From an uncultured Bacilli bacterium (GTDB lineage Bacteria; Bacillota_I; Bacilli_A; RF39; UBA660): a stretch of DNA of 64,000 nt. The stretch is from the NCBI GenBank assembly GCA_934155645.1, contig CAKPHC010000002.1, positions 124,001 to 188,000 on the forward strand, read 5' to 3'. Shown here piece by piece: positions 8,491 through 17,502 of the stretch; within the stretch, counting starts at the first letter, position 1, and each line of letters starts with the position of its first letter. Below the pieces are notes generated by a model. It saw only the letters and a program-made list of their open reading frames with translations, was not told where the DNA came from and did no database searches. Made by a program: the position numbers and the translations under genes.

Positions 8491-11400
8491 TTAAGAAAAT
8501 GTATATGGATTGCCACTAGTACCTGCACCACTAATTGTTTTAACGTCTGGTTTAATATTTATTACAGGACGAACATATTGAGTTTCATTACTATATGTAC
8601 CACGGACAACGTAAAGAGGAGGATTTACATAAAGTCTATATATACTGGCAAAGTTAGATGCATCATCATATCGGTATGGAGTCATTGTCCAACCCGCTGC
8701 AGTTAAGTAAGTAGCATTACTGCCAACATTAGCGATTGTTGTTGAGCCAGCATACATGATTTCATCTGCAGTTATTAATCCTATTGGATATGTTAATGAT
8801 TTATTTCCTTTTGTACCAGAAGTTAAAGTATATAAATCCTTTGTTTGTGGGCAAGAAAATTGTGGAGCACGATTAGTTTCCAATCTCTTGTATGCACCAT
8901 AGTATGTATCGGTTGTTCCGACACCACTTCCACTTACCAATGATCTATCTCCGCAGAAACCCGCATCAGCCAAATATGATGCATAACTAATTAAGTTATT
9001 TTGATACCATGTATCAATTTTTTGCTTGATTACGCTAGAGTTAGTATTAGCATGAACTGTCAAATATGTAGTACCTTTAGGATCACCATACATATATCCT
9101 ACATAGGCATTACTGAAATCAGTATCGTTGAAAGAAGAACTACCAATCGAAGCAGCCTCACCTGTTGAACTAGAAGAAGTTCCCTGATAAATTAATCTGA
9201 CACTACCGTCTTCATTAACTCTTATTATTCGCCAATAGAATCCTCCAAATTTAACATAATTGTTCTGTGCTGCTCCTCTAAAGTAATATGTTGATAATTC
9301 ATCTTCCGTATTTGCATCATATGGATAATACAGACCAAGTCCATTACTATTAGTGACGGCATCATCATTATAGCTAGTATAATGGTTTTTAGCTAATAAA
9401 TTTGTTCCAGAAAGACTAGTTACTTCATATAAGCTAACACAATTTGTTAATGTCGCACTTCTACAAGTGTATTTATAAGTTGTATATTTAGTAGGAATAT
9501 CAGAAGCAGCAACTGCTACAGGGCTAATTAATTCAAAAGTGCCATTCTTAGAATCAAACTTATAACTAGTTGCATACATATATGATGTTGATGTATATTG
9601 GAATGACGAATTACCTGACGGAGTAGTCTTTTCTAAAAATATACGTTCAATCGGAATTCTATCAAATGAATAACCAAGTCCGGCTGTAGAGCTTACATAA
9701 CTAGTTAATTTATAAAGTGTAGAGCAAGTCCCTGTTGACGAAGTTGATTTACAAGTGTATGGATACGTTGAATAATTAGATGACATATTTGCCCATGTAC
9801 TTGGCGCAGTAGTAACTAAACTATATACTCCTGTCGTTGGATTAAACGTATAACTTTTACCAAAATAATATGATGTACTAGCAGAGAATATAATAGAATT
9901 TCCAGTGTTATATTGTCTTTCTCTATATGCAGAAGGAGTAGAACCACTTTCAGAAGCAGGTTTACTGAAATTAATATTTGCATCGGACCTAGCTATATTG
10001 TTAACTTTTGCTATTCTTTGTCCTAAATCTATTGATTTTATGTTACGTTTTAATGTTGTTATTACTCCTCTTACATTTACTCCTGATGAAGTACTTGGAA
10101 CTGCTAACAATCCAGGTATTCCTTGTGAAAACGTTAATGAACCATTATCAGACGGTAATATCCAAGTTGGTGCTGCATTAGCTGTATCTTGAAATAAACT
10201 GTTGTCCACTTTATATAAATCTAAGGCCTCATCAGCACTTAATAATCTTGCACTTATTCCAGTTACATTTCCACCAGCTGTACTTAATTTAGTTTTAATT
10301 GATGGTAAATATGTATTTTGTATATAATATCCTATATTTGTACTTGAAAACGGATTATATTTTGTTGTTGAAATTGAGTCATATACTCTTCTCGTTACTA
10401 TTGTATCAGAATATAAAGTTATCATTGAATCTACTTGTCCAGTTTTCTTTGCTACATACCATACGCTTCCATCAACTAATGTTACTTTATCACCGACTTC
10501 ATAGTTTGGATAACTTGGTGATGGTAAATTTGCTTTTGATACACTTATTATTGGTTTTATTAATACAGTACTAGGTGATGCTAATTCTACTGTTATAGCT
10601 CCTGCTCCTACTCCTGTATTATCAAGTCGAAGTGTATAATAATTATCTCCGCTTTTTGATGATGTTAGCATCCAAGAACCAACTGATCCAGTGTTAGCAG
10701 TAATACCACTTAATAACCAATCAGGCATTACATCTCTTAAATCAGCTTTGTCTTGTAATTGTTTAACTGTATATCCTGATAATTTTGCCAACTCTTCCAT
10801 CGTTGGAATTCTACTTGATAATATCTTTTTCCAACTTGAAGTATATGTACTCAAAAAATCAGAGGCACTACTTGCACCTGCAGCATTTGAAATTGTATCT
10901 GCTGCTATTAATTCTACTGTTAAGTCTCCTCCTGAACTAAATGATGCCGAAGTATTATTTAACGATACTACATAAAACAATCTTTCAGTTCCATCTCCCG
11001 GGTCAAACATAACTGCGTCCCCTGGTTGATAAGCCATATAACCATTGTCTGTTGTGTTACCTGAGTTGTTATCTAAACTAGTACTTTTCTCTACATAATC
11101 AAAACCTAACATTAAGTCTTTTGTAGTATTACTTAAATTTGTTACTCCATCTTGGGCTTTTATTGTTACTATTACTTTATTCGTCTCACCTGGCTTTAAT
11201 ACTGTTGTATCTTCAAGCACTCCTTCTATTTCATAAGTTATAGAATAGTTTGTATCCTCGGTTTTTTCTATTGTACTTAACTTTGCTGTAATATTACCTT
11301 GATTTTCAAGTACTATTTCATACTTTACAGTAGCATTTGTAGTTGGTAAACTTGCATGTAATGTTGCCGTAGTTCCTACAAAGCTATGACTCGTATCTAC

Positions 11401-11604
11401 TCCTCCATTTGTTACACTACTAGTAATACTTACTATCTTCACTATCCAGTTTCTATCTATCTGCGCTATACCATCAATATCCATATGTTGAGATAAAGCA
11501 GCGTATCCTAAACTCATTACAAAAACTACTAGACATAATGAAACTGTTAGTATCTTCCTTTTACTTATATTTAACCTTTTTAGTTTTCTTTTTATGAAGT
11601 TCAT
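8491..11604 (-). CDS. Large modular surface protein A (twin of 49079-52135)
   Basis: 1037 residues. A basic N-terminus and one hydrophobic signal-anchor (ILTVSLCLVVFVMSLGYAAL, residues about 19-38) are followed by an extracellular region. That region contains: a beta-rich domain to about residue 175; two modules built around WYV/FYV cores with IPTMEEL and LLSADEA motifs (about 190-520); two Cys-containing repeats (YTCKSTSSTGTCSTLY and YTCRSATLTNCVSLYE); and a final module with FGGFYWRIIRVNEDGSVRLI, YPIGLITADEIMYAG and VRPVINIKPDV. No sorting signal is visible at the C-terminus. It starts 19 bp after the phosphohexomutase gene, so the two are probably co-transcribed. Function is unknown; adhesion or carbohydrate/ligand binding by C-type-lectin-like modules is a guess. 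The first ~1.1 kb is almost identical in DNA to the twin gene. Confidence 0.85.
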   Translation of the reverse strand: MNFIKRKLKRLNISKRKILTVSLCLVVFVMSLGYAALSQHMDIDGIAQIDRNWIVKIVSITSSVTNGGVDTSHSFVGTTATLHASLPTTNATVKYEIVLENQGNITAKLSTIEKTEDTNYSITYEIEGVLEDTTVLKPGETNKVIVTIKAQDGVTNLSNTTKDLMLGFDYVEKSTSLDNNSGNTTDNGYMAYQPGDAVMFDPGDGTERLFYVVSLNNTSASFSSGGDLTVELIAADTISNAAGASSASDFLSTYTSSWKKILSSRIPTMEELAKLSGYTVKQLQDKADLRDVMPDWLLSGITANTGSVGSWMLTSSKSGDNYYTLRLDNTGVGAGAITVELASPSTVLIKPIISVSKANLPSPSYPNYEVGDKVTLVDGSVWYVAKKTGQVDSMITLYSDTIVTRRVYDSISTTKYNPFSSTNIGYYIQNTYLPSIKTKLSTAGGNVTGISARLLSADEALDLYKVDNSLFQDTANAAPTWILPSDNGSLTFSQGIPGLLAVPSTSSGVNVRGVITTLKRNIKSIDLGQRIAKVNNIARSDANINFSKPASESGSTPSAYRERQYNTGNSIIFSASTSYYFGKSYTFNPTTGVYSLVTTAPSTWANMSSNYSTYPYTCKSTSSTGTCSTLYKLTSYVSSTAGLGYSFDRIPIERIFLEKTTPSGNSSFQYTSTSYMYATSYKFDSKNGTFELISPVAVAASDIPTKYTTYKYTCRSATLTNCVSLYEVTSLSGTNLLAKNHYTSYNDDAVTNSNGLGLYYPYDANTEDELSTYYFRGAAQNNYVKFGGFYWRIIRVNEDGSVRLIYQGTSSSSTGEAASIGSSSFNDTDFSNAYVGYMYGDPKGTTYLTVHANTNSSVIKQKIDTWYQNNLISYASYLADAGFCGDRSLVSGSGVGTTDTYYGAYKRLETNRAPQFSCPQTKDLYTLTSGTKGNKSLTYPIGLITADEIMYAGSTTIANVGSNATYLTAAGWTMTPYRYDDASNFASIYRLYVNPPLYVVRGTYSNETQYVRPVINIKPDVKTISGAGTSGNPYTFS
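10467..11477. repeat. Copy 1 of a ~1-kb identical repeat
   Basis: By eye every base of this stretch matches 50998-52008 (offset 40531). The flanks have scattered silent changes towards the gene start and strong divergence towards the C-terminal part. The repeat lies wholly within the N-terminal region of surface protein A. Confidence 0.85.
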
Positions 11605-11623
11605 TTAATCAACCCCAATCATT

Positions 11624-12985
11624 TTATTTATTATATTCATCTATTAAATCAGTAAATTCTTTCTGTATTTCATCTAATCTTTCTTTACTTGTTGCTTCAA
11701 ACCTTGCTGTTATATTTGGCCCAGTATTACTTGCTCTTACCAAAGCCCAACCATCATTAAATGTTACTCTAACACCATCAATTGTTAAAGCATCATAACC
11801 TTTATCTCTACAATAATTAATTATTTTATCAACTACTATAAATTTCTTATCATCAGGTGATGCAAACTTCAACTCCGGAGTTGATTCATAATGAGATATA
11901 CCATCTAATAATGAACTAAGGGGTTTATCAGTATGAGATAATATTTCCACTAATCTAAGTCCTGCATATATTCCAGAATCAAAGCCTGGCCATTTATCTC
12001 TAAAATAAACATGTCCTGATAACTCTCCTCCAAAAGGTAAATCATCATCTCTAACCTTAGCTTTAGTATAAGAATTACCCGTTCTATAACAAATACTCTT
12101 TCCACCTAGTTTTACTATTTCGTCATCTAACGCTTTAGAACATTTAACATCATATAAGAAAGTCTTATTTTTAACTTTATTAATTATATTTCTAATAATT
12201 ATAATCATATATTTATCGGTGGGAATATAATTACCTTTTTCATCAATTATACCTACACGATCACCATCACCATCAAATGCAATACCAATATCTGCTTTCT
12301 TATCTAAGACTTCCTTCTTCAAAAAGCTTAAATTTTCTTCAACACAAGGATCTGGATGATGATTAGGAAAATTAGAATCACTTTCTCCAAATAATGTTTC
12401 AATATCTATTGGTAATCTATAATATATATCTTTTGCTATACAAGTAGTAGTACCGTTTCCTAAATCTAATATAACTTTAAGAGGACGTTTACCTAATGAA
12501 ATATTATCAAGCATTAACTTAATATACTCATCTCTTACATCATAATTAGATAATTTACCTTCACCATTTATAAATTCACCTTTAAATGTAAAATCACGGA
12601 ATTCTTCAATCATTTCTCCCCTTGCATTACCACGTTCATCAAAAGCAAATTTAAATCCATTATCATCTTTAGGATTATGACTAGCAGTTACCATAATACC
12701 AGTAGGATTATTTTTTAATATACAAGCGTAATAATACATAGGTGTAGTAACAAGTCCTAAATCAATAACATCAACTCCAGTTGATAAAATACCTTCAATT
12801 AAGAAAGATGCTAACTCTAAAGAGGAATATCTATTATCTCTTCCTACTATACAAGTTTTCTTTCCCATTTTACTAACATAAGTACCAAAACTTCTTCCTA
12901 TGATATATGCAACATCTTTATTTAAATCATTTGGATATACTCCTCTTATATCATACCCTCTAAATATATATTTATTAATATTCAT
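11624..12985 (-). CDS. Phosphomannomutase/phosphoglucomutase
   Basis: 453 residues, the usual length of alpha-D-phosphohexomutases. The phosphoserine loop reads TASHNPKDDNG, the metal loop DGDGDRVG, and the sugar loop GGELSGHVYF. It interconverts hexose-1- and hexose-6-phosphates and supplies sugar nucleotides for cell-surface glycans. The GELSGH loop is typical of dual PMM/PGM (ManB/AlgC) enzymes; substrate choice cannot be fixed from sequence. It lies 8 bp downstream of the 164-residue membrane protein and just upstream of surface protein A. Confidence 0.93.
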   Translation of the reverse strand: MNINKYIFRGYDIRGVYPNDLNKDVAYIIGRSFGTYVSKMGKKTCIVGRDNRYSSLELASFLIEGILSTGVDVIDLGLVTTPMYYYACILKNNPTGIMVTASHNPKDDNGFKFAFDERGNARGEMIEEFRDFTFKGEFINGEGKLSNYDVRDEYIKLMLDNISLGKRPLKVILDLGNGTTTCIAKDIYYRLPIDIETLFGESDSNFPNHHPDPCVEENLSFLKKEVLDKKADIGIAFDGDGDRVGIIDEKGNYIPTDKYMIIIIRNIINKVKNKTFLYDVKCSKALDDEIVKLGGKSICYRTGNSYTKAKVRDDDLPFGGELSGHVYFRDKWPGFDSGIYAGLRLVEILSHTDKPLSSLLDGISHYESTPELKFASPDDKKFIVVDKIINYCRDKGYDALTIDGVRVTFNDGWALVRASNTGPNITARFEATSKERLDEIQKEFTDLIDEYNK

Positions 12986-12993
12986 AACGCCTC

Positions 12994-13488
12994 CTATTGT
13001 ACTTTAGTTGTTTTACATTCAAAAGAATCATCACTATATATTGCCATTTGTTCAGATATAACTTTTTTATGATTATCAAGTGCTTCTTCGTTACTATAAT
13101 CAAATTTAGAATAATCTATATTTAAAATATAGTTATTATTTTTTTCAGAAAACTCTACATTAGGTACTTTTTTTAATGTTTCATATTCTTCAATAGTAAC
13201 TCTACTACCAAAATAAGAATCAGTACTAGAAACTGTATAAGTAAAAGTAGAATCATTAATAACACCATCTACATAATTAGTACTTATTGTAGTTTTTAAT
13301 TTATATTCAATAAAATCATCATCTTTTACACAAGTTAAATTCATAATAGTTTTTTTTATCTCATCTGGTTTTTGTTCTTCTTCAGGAAATAAAACTCTAA
13401 ATAAAGGTGGTAATACTATAAATAGTAATAATATAAATATTCCCAAATAACAAAGAGTTTTAGTAGTACTAGCATCATTCTTACTCAT
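12994..13488 (-). CDS. Small single-pass membrane protein of unknown function
   Basis: 164 residues. One N-terminal membrane helix (LCYLGIFILLLFIVLPPLFRVLF, residues 12-34, named here by its core LGIFILLLFIVLPP) precedes a soluble, presumably extracellular domain. That domain holds two Cys, one near residue 53 and one near the end (SFECKTTK), which could form a disulfide. I do not recognise a family. An AGGAGAATTG ribosome site precedes the ATG. It is the first gene after the trigger factor terminator and leads into the phosphohexomutase. Confidence 0.75.
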   Translation of the reverse strand: MSKNDASTTKTLCYLGIFILLLFIVLPPLFRVLFPEEEQKPDEIKKTIMNLTCVKDDDFIEYKLKTTISTNYVDGVINDSTFTYTVSSTDSYFGSRVTIEEYETLKKVPNVEFSEKNNNYILNIDYSKFDYSNEEALDNHKKVISEQMAIYSDDSFECKTTKVQ

Positions 13489-13531
13489 AACAATTCTCCT
13501 ATTCTAAAGAATATTTTATCATATATTTAAA

Positions 13532-13557
13532 TAAAAAAAAAGCCAAATATATGGCTT
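13532..13557 (-). terminator. Terminator of tig
   Basis: AAGCCA/TGGCTT stem followed by nine T on the minus strand, overlapping the tig stop. Confidence 0.85.
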
Positions 13558-14818
13558 ATTTGTTAAATTCTTTTAATAATTCAATTACTTTACGCATTTC
13601 TAAATCGTATTTAATCATATCTAGTCCACCAAACATTTTTAAGAATTCTTCTTTTTCCATTTGATATTTACTAGATAAGTTATCAGCTTCTTTTTCTGCT
13701 TCTTCATCAGTTATTTCGACTTTTTCTTGTTTAGCAACTTCTTCAAGCATTAAACGATATAATACATGACTATATGCTTCTTTTTCTAATTGTGCTCTTA
13801 AGTCTTCTTCTTTAGTATTAGTGAATTGATAATATAATTCTAATGAGATTCCTTGCATTTTAATTTGATCTTCAAATCTATGTAATAATCTATCTACTTC
13901 TTCACTAACCATTTCTTCTGGAATATCAACTTCCGTTTCTTTTCCAACAGCTTCTAATAATTTATCTACATAATTATTTTCAGCATCAACTTCTTTATGT
14001 GCTTTGATATTTTCTTCTATTTCTTTTTCTAATTTTTCTTTAGAATCAACGCCTTCAATTCCTAAATCATCAAATAACTCTTTATCAAATTCTCTTTGAA
14101 CTTTTTCTTTTACTTCATTTACTTTTACTTTAAATGTGGCTTTTTGTCCTTTTAAGTCTTTAGCTGGATATTCTTCTGGGAAAGTTACTTCAATTTCTTT
14201 TTCACTACCTACTTTCATTCCAACTAATTGTTCTTCAAATCCTGGAATAAATGAATGACTACCAATTTCTAATTCATAGTTTTCACCTTTTCCACCTTCG
14301 AATGCTACTCCATCTTTAAATCCTTCGAAATCGATAATAGCAACGTCACCCATAGCAACTTCACCATTTTCTTTAACACATTCTTCACTGTATCTTTCTA
14401 ATACATGATGAAGTTCATGTTCTATTTCTTCTTTAGTAACTTTAACTTCTTCAGGTTTAACGTTTAATCCTTTATATTTTTTAATTTTAACTTCTGGTTT
14501 AGTAATGATAGTAAATATTAATTCAACACCATTTTCATCAACACTTTTAATATCTAGTTTTGGTTGTACTACTGGTATTAATTTAGATTCTTCTAATGCT
14601 TTAACATATCCTTCTTCGATAACATTATCCACAGCAGGAATATATAAACGTTCTTTACCAAATTTCTTTTCAAATATTTCTCTTGGTACTTTACCTTTTC
14701 TAAATCCATCAACATTTACTTTTTTTACTTCTTCATTAAATGCTTTATCTAAGGCACTCTTCCAAGATTCACCTTCTATTTTAATAGTAATTTCATGTTT
14801 GTTTTCTTTTTTACTCAT
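13556..14818 (-). CDS. tig: Trigger factor
   Basis: 420 residues. Ribosome-bound chaperone and prolyl isomerase. The ribosome-binding N-domain carries the signature GFRKGKVPREIFEKKFG (about residues 38-54). The FKBP-like domain is about 150-235 (VAIIDFEGFKDGVAFEGGKG). The C-terminal helical arms follow. It stands alone, with a GGAGGAATG ribosome site and its own terminator. Length and layout are normal. Confidence 0.96.
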   Translation of the reverse strand: MSKKENKHEITIKIEGESWKSALDKAFNEEVKKVNVDGFRKGKVPREIFEKKFGKERLYIPAVDNVIEEGYVKALEESKLIPVVQPKLDIKSVDENGVELIFTIITKPEVKIKKYKGLNVKPEEVKVTKEEIEHELHHVLERYSEECVKENGEVAMGDVAIIDFEGFKDGVAFEGGKGENYELEIGSHSFIPGFEEQLVGMKVGSEKEIEVTFPEEYPAKDLKGQKATFKVKVNEVKEKVQREFDKELFDDLGIEGVDSKEKLEKEIEENIKAHKEVDAENNYVDKLLEAVGKETEVDIPEEMVSEEVDRLLHRFEDQIKMQGISLELYYQFTNTKEEDLRAQLEKEAYSHVLYRLMLEEVAKQEKVEITDEEAEKEADNLSSKYQMEKEEFLKMFGGLDMIKYDLEMRKVIELLKEFNK

Positions 14819-14883
14819 CTTTCATTCCTCCGATTTCTCTTATATTATAAATGAATTACTTATTTAATTCAAGGATTTTTGAG

Positions 14884-14911
14884 TTGACTTTTACTACTTA
14901 TATGATAAAAT
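14884..14911 (+). promoter_or_regulatory. Promoter of the plus-strand small-peptide/CPBP operon
   Basis: TTGACT (14884-14889), a 16-bp spacer, and TGATAAAAT, an extended -10 with TAAAAT at 14906-14911. An eight-pair hairpin GAGAGTTA/TAACTTTC (about 14920-14945) lies in the leader. Confidence 0.6.
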
Positions 14912-14964
14912 TAAAATATGAGAGTTACTTATTAGTTAACTTTCGAAATGATAAAGGAGGACCA

Positions 14965-15012
14965 ATGAAAAGTTTTTTAAAATGGTTAAAGCAGTTTTTA
15001 TATTTTTATTAA
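14965..15012 (+). CDS. Putative 15-residue cationic amphipathic peptide
   Basis: The ORF encodes MKSFLKWLKQFLYFY and stops with TAA. It is preceded by a perfect AAAGGAGG ribosome site, stronger than most in the window, at the right distance. The peptide has three Lys spaced among Phe, Leu, Trp and Tyr, as in membrane-active leaderless peptides. It is followed 18 bp later by a CPBP membrane protein, a family with known bacteriocin-immunity members. It could instead be a leader peptide controlling translation of the next gene. The ORF is tiny, so chance cannot be excluded. Confidence 0.45.
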   Translation: MKSFLKWLKQFLYFY

Positions 15013-15030
15013 GAAAAAGAGGTATAAATA

Positions 15031-15696
15031 ATGGTACTAGATAAAGATAAATTAAAATCTTTTATCACCTCTTTAATAGTAATTATCAGTTATATACTTT
15101 GGGCCACTTTTATACAATTTCCTCTTTCTGTACTAAAAGTCCATAATAATGTAGTAATATCTATATATGAAGTAATAATCAATACAATTTATTTAATAGT
15201 TATGTATTTATTATTTTATAAGGATATAAGTAGTGATATTAAAAAATCTTTAACTAATAAAAAGAAAACAATAATTAATATAACATTATGTATATTATCT
15301 TTGTTCTTTATTATGTTGTTAACAAATATTTTAAGTTTTTTTGTTTTTAAGAAAATAATACTTCCTAATAATGATATTTCATTAGTTAACGGTATTAACA
15401 AAAGTACTTTTACTTCATTATTTTATTTATTAATGTTTTCTCCTTTCATAGAAGAATTAGTATTTAGATTAAATTTAAGAAAAGTATATAAAAATAGTAT
15501 TGTATTTATTATTATTTCAAGCATTTTATTAGGATTATATTATTTAATATATAATAACTTAAATATATTATTTATATCTTATTATTTAGTAGGTTTATTT
15601 TTATCAATTATGTATGTTAAAACTGATAATATTATAATTAATATAATATCCCGTATTATTTATAATTTAATATTATTTATTTTGGTGATATTATGA
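15031..15696 (+). CDS. CPBP (Abi)-family membrane protein, degenerate active site
   Basis: 221 residues, about six to eight membrane helices. The CPBP motif 1 is present as EELVFR at residues 141-146. The positions where the family usually has its catalytic His residues read GLYYL and IISRIIYN, so the motif 2 and 3 His residues appear lost. The family includes CAAX-type prenyl proteases and bacteriocin self-immunity proteins. The loss of His argues for a non-proteolytic role such as immunity or scaffolding. It is on the plus strand, unlike almost all neighbours. Its stop overlaps the next small ORF. Confidence 0.8.
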   Translation: MVLDKDKLKSFITSLIVIISYILWATFIQFPLSVLKVHNNVVISIYEVIINTIYLIVMYLLFYKDISSDIKKSLTNKKKTIINITLCILSLFFIMLLTNILSFFVFKKIILPNNDISLVNGINKSTFTSLFYLLMFSPFIEELVFRLNLRKVYKNSIVFIIISSILLGLYYLIYNNLNILFISYYLVGLFLSIMYVKTDNIIINIISRIIYNLILFILVIL

Positions 15697-15815
15697 TGTA
15701 TCTAGCTTTAGCACCAAGTGCATTATCTCCTGATATGATTAATTTATTTATTATATTGTTAATAATATTAATTGTTATTTTATTAGCAAGTATCATGTTT
15801 TATACCAAAAAGTAA
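15693..15815 (+). CDS. 40-residue single-helix membrane peptide
   Basis: Starts ATGATG overlapping the TGA stop of the CPBP gene, so it is translationally coupled. It encodes MMYLALAPSALSPDMIN, then a pure hydrophobic helix (LFIILLIILIVILLASIMF), then YTKK. It is followed directly by a strong terminator. One membrane span with a short basic tail fits a small regulatory or immunity subunit of the CPBP protein. No family recognised. Confidence 0.6.
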   Translation: MMYLALAPSALSPDMINLFIILLIILIVILLASIMFYTKK

Positions 15816-15853
15816 AAGAGTTCAATTATCGAAATTGAACTCTTATTTTTTTG
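15816..15853. terminator. Bidirectional terminator between the plus-strand operon and lemA-like gene
   Basis: Twelve-pair perfect stem AAGAGTTCAATT/AATTGAACTCTT with a five-base loop. T runs on the plus side, shorter T run on the minus side. Confidence 0.88.
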
Positions 15854-15870
15854 TAAAAAAGATTAATGTG

Positions 15871-16419
15871 TTATAAATTAACTTTTACATTTTCTTTTGC
15901 TACTTCATCAGCTTCAAAGAAATCTTTTTTAACCATATCTTTATTCTTTGCAATAGTATTCGTTGGAAATGAAACTAATAGTTGATTGTATAAAGAAACA
16001 TTAGAATTATAAAGTCTTCTTGCCGCTTGTAAATGCTCCTCTACATCTATTATTGATTGTTGCAACATTTTATAGTTTTCACTTGCTTTTAATTCTGGAT
16101 AATTCTCCGCTACAACATTTATTTTTCTAAAATTTTCGTCCATAGCACGATTTGCATCATTCATTTCTTTTATAGACATATTATCACGAAGTTTAATTAC
16201 TTCAAACAATGTTTCTTTTTCATGTTTAGCATAACCTTTTACAACTGCAATCATTTTAGTTAAGACATCATATCTTTTTGCTAATGCTACATCAATTCCA
16301 GAAAACGCTTCATCTATTTTTATTAAAGCTCTATTTAATTTATTAGAAGTTGATATGTACCATATAACAAAAATTAATATGATTATAACAATTGCAATCA
16401 AAACATGTGTTGAATCCAT
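15871..16419 (-). CDS. LemA family protein
   Basis: 182 residues from the ATG at 16419, chosen because GGAGGCGTAAT lies just upstream. One N-terminal membrane helix (VLIAIVIIILIFVIWYI) is followed by a helical-bundle domain with the LemA pattern (ALIKIDEAFSGIDVALAKRYD, shown as IDEAFSGIDVALAKR; LNELV-like C-terminal YNQLLVSFPTN). LemA proteins are membrane-tethered, of poorly known function. Its start overlaps the stop of the DUF3137 gene, a frequent LemA partner. Confidence 0.9.
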   Translation of the reverse strand: MDSTHVLIAIVIIILIFVIWYISTSNKLNRALIKIDEAFSGIDVALAKRYDVLTKMIAVVKGYAKHEKETLFEVIKLRDNMSIKEMNDANRAMDENFRKINVVAENYPELKASENYKMLQQSIIDVEEHLQAARRLYNSNVSLYNQLLVSFPTNTIAKNKDMVKKDFFEADEVAKENVKVNL

Positions 16420-16420
16420 A

Positions 16421-17356
16421 TTACGCCTCCTTTCCAAACAAACTATTATCTAAATTTAATTCGTTCACGAAATCTGTAATTATTTTAATATCTTTTATAA
16501 TATCTGCTTCAATTTCTTGTTCATTAATAGGCTTAAACACATTATATTCAAATGAATCTTCATTATTATCAATTGCTATATGTAACCTATTATCTACAAA
16601 ACAGAACATTACTCCACAATTTAATTTATTTGTAACATCTTTTATTTTCTCCATAAAATGAGGTGTTAAAATGTAAAATGCTTCATGTTCACTTTGAGTA
16701 TATACACAAAAATTTTTGTTAAATTCTACATCTTCCATCTTTACCCTAGTAAACTTTTTTCCCCAAGGCAATGATTCTGCATCAAAATATTTACTTGATA
16801 CTTGAATATTTGCTTTAAATTTTTTATTAAAGTCAAATATCATTAATCTTCCTCTAAAAAGAGTTTCCCATACTGTTCTTCTATTTCCATCACTATCTTC
16901 TTCTTCATGTTCTTCTTCTATATGAACATCAGCTTGTTCAAATTTAATACCTTTATATACCCCAGAAATATAATCGTTTGAATGATATCTGTCACCTGTA
17001 TCAAGCATACCAATATCATCAATAAAATATTTATCAAATCCGCCCTCCGGATTATAAACAATATTGTCAAAATTATCTTTAAGTAATTTTAATACAAAAA
17101 TATTTTTAAAACTTTTATTAAATAATTGAATATCTCCTCCGTTAATAATACTCTTAACAATAGAAACAATTATTATAGAAATAACCAATTCAAAAAGCGT
17201 ATACATTATAACTAATTGTAATTTAGTATCATTAGATAAAAATATAATTATTGAAACGGTCAAGATAATTAAAACAATTATTGTTGCTATTATATTACAT
17301 AACTTATTCTTTTTAATAATTTTTAACTGAAGATTTTTTAATTCCTCTATGTTCAT
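16421..17356 (-). CDS. DUF3137-type membrane protein
   Basis: 311 residues. Two N-terminal membrane helices (about residues 20-70) precede a soluble domain with GRLMIFDFNK, SEHEAFYILTPHFMEKI and NRLHIAIDN, the pattern of DUF3137 proteins. These often sit beside LemA, and here the two genes overlap. Function unknown, probably a membrane-stress or envelope complex with LemA (inference). Confidence 0.75.
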   Translation of the reverse strand: MNIEELKNLQLKIIKKNKLCNIIATIIVLIILTVSIIIFLSNDTKLQLVIMYTLFELVISIIIVSIVKSIINGGDIQLFNKSFKNIFVLKLLKDNFDNIVYNPEGGFDKYFIDDIGMLDTGDRYHSNDYISGVYKGIKFEQADVHIEEEHEEEDSDGNRRTVWETLFRGRLMIFDFNKKFKANIQVSSKYFDAESLPWGKKFTRVKMEDVEFNKNFCVYTQSEHEAFYILTPHFMEKIKDVTNKLNCGVMFCFVDNRLHIAIDNNEDSFEYNVFKPINEQEIEADIIKDIKIITDFVNELNLDNSLFGKEA

Positions 17357-17451
17357 ATTAACACCGCCTATATTCTTAAATAAAATTTATCATAACTACT
17401 AATAGTATATCAAACAAATCATAAAACGTATATATTTTCAAGGAGATAATT

Positions 17452-17484
17452 AAAAAAAGACTAATGTGTTATTCACATCAGTCT
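17452..17484 (-). terminator. Terminator of the 17503-18147 surface protein
   Basis: Eleven-position stem (17458-17468 with 17474-17484, one mismatch) followed by seven T on the minus strand. Confidence 0.88.
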
Positions 17485-17502
17485 AAAATTTTAAATATTT
17501 AA

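Noticed and set aside
10691..10975. Identical 94-residue plus-strand frames at 10691-10975 and 51222-51506
   Set aside because: They are shadows of the duplicated surface-protein DNA. Their identity only reflects the repeat.
15694..15696. TGA read as tryptophan (Mycoplasma code)
   Set aside because: TGA ends the CPBP gene and the 57362 gene at sensible places and TGG encodes all Trp in conserved motifs, so the standard bacterial code applies.
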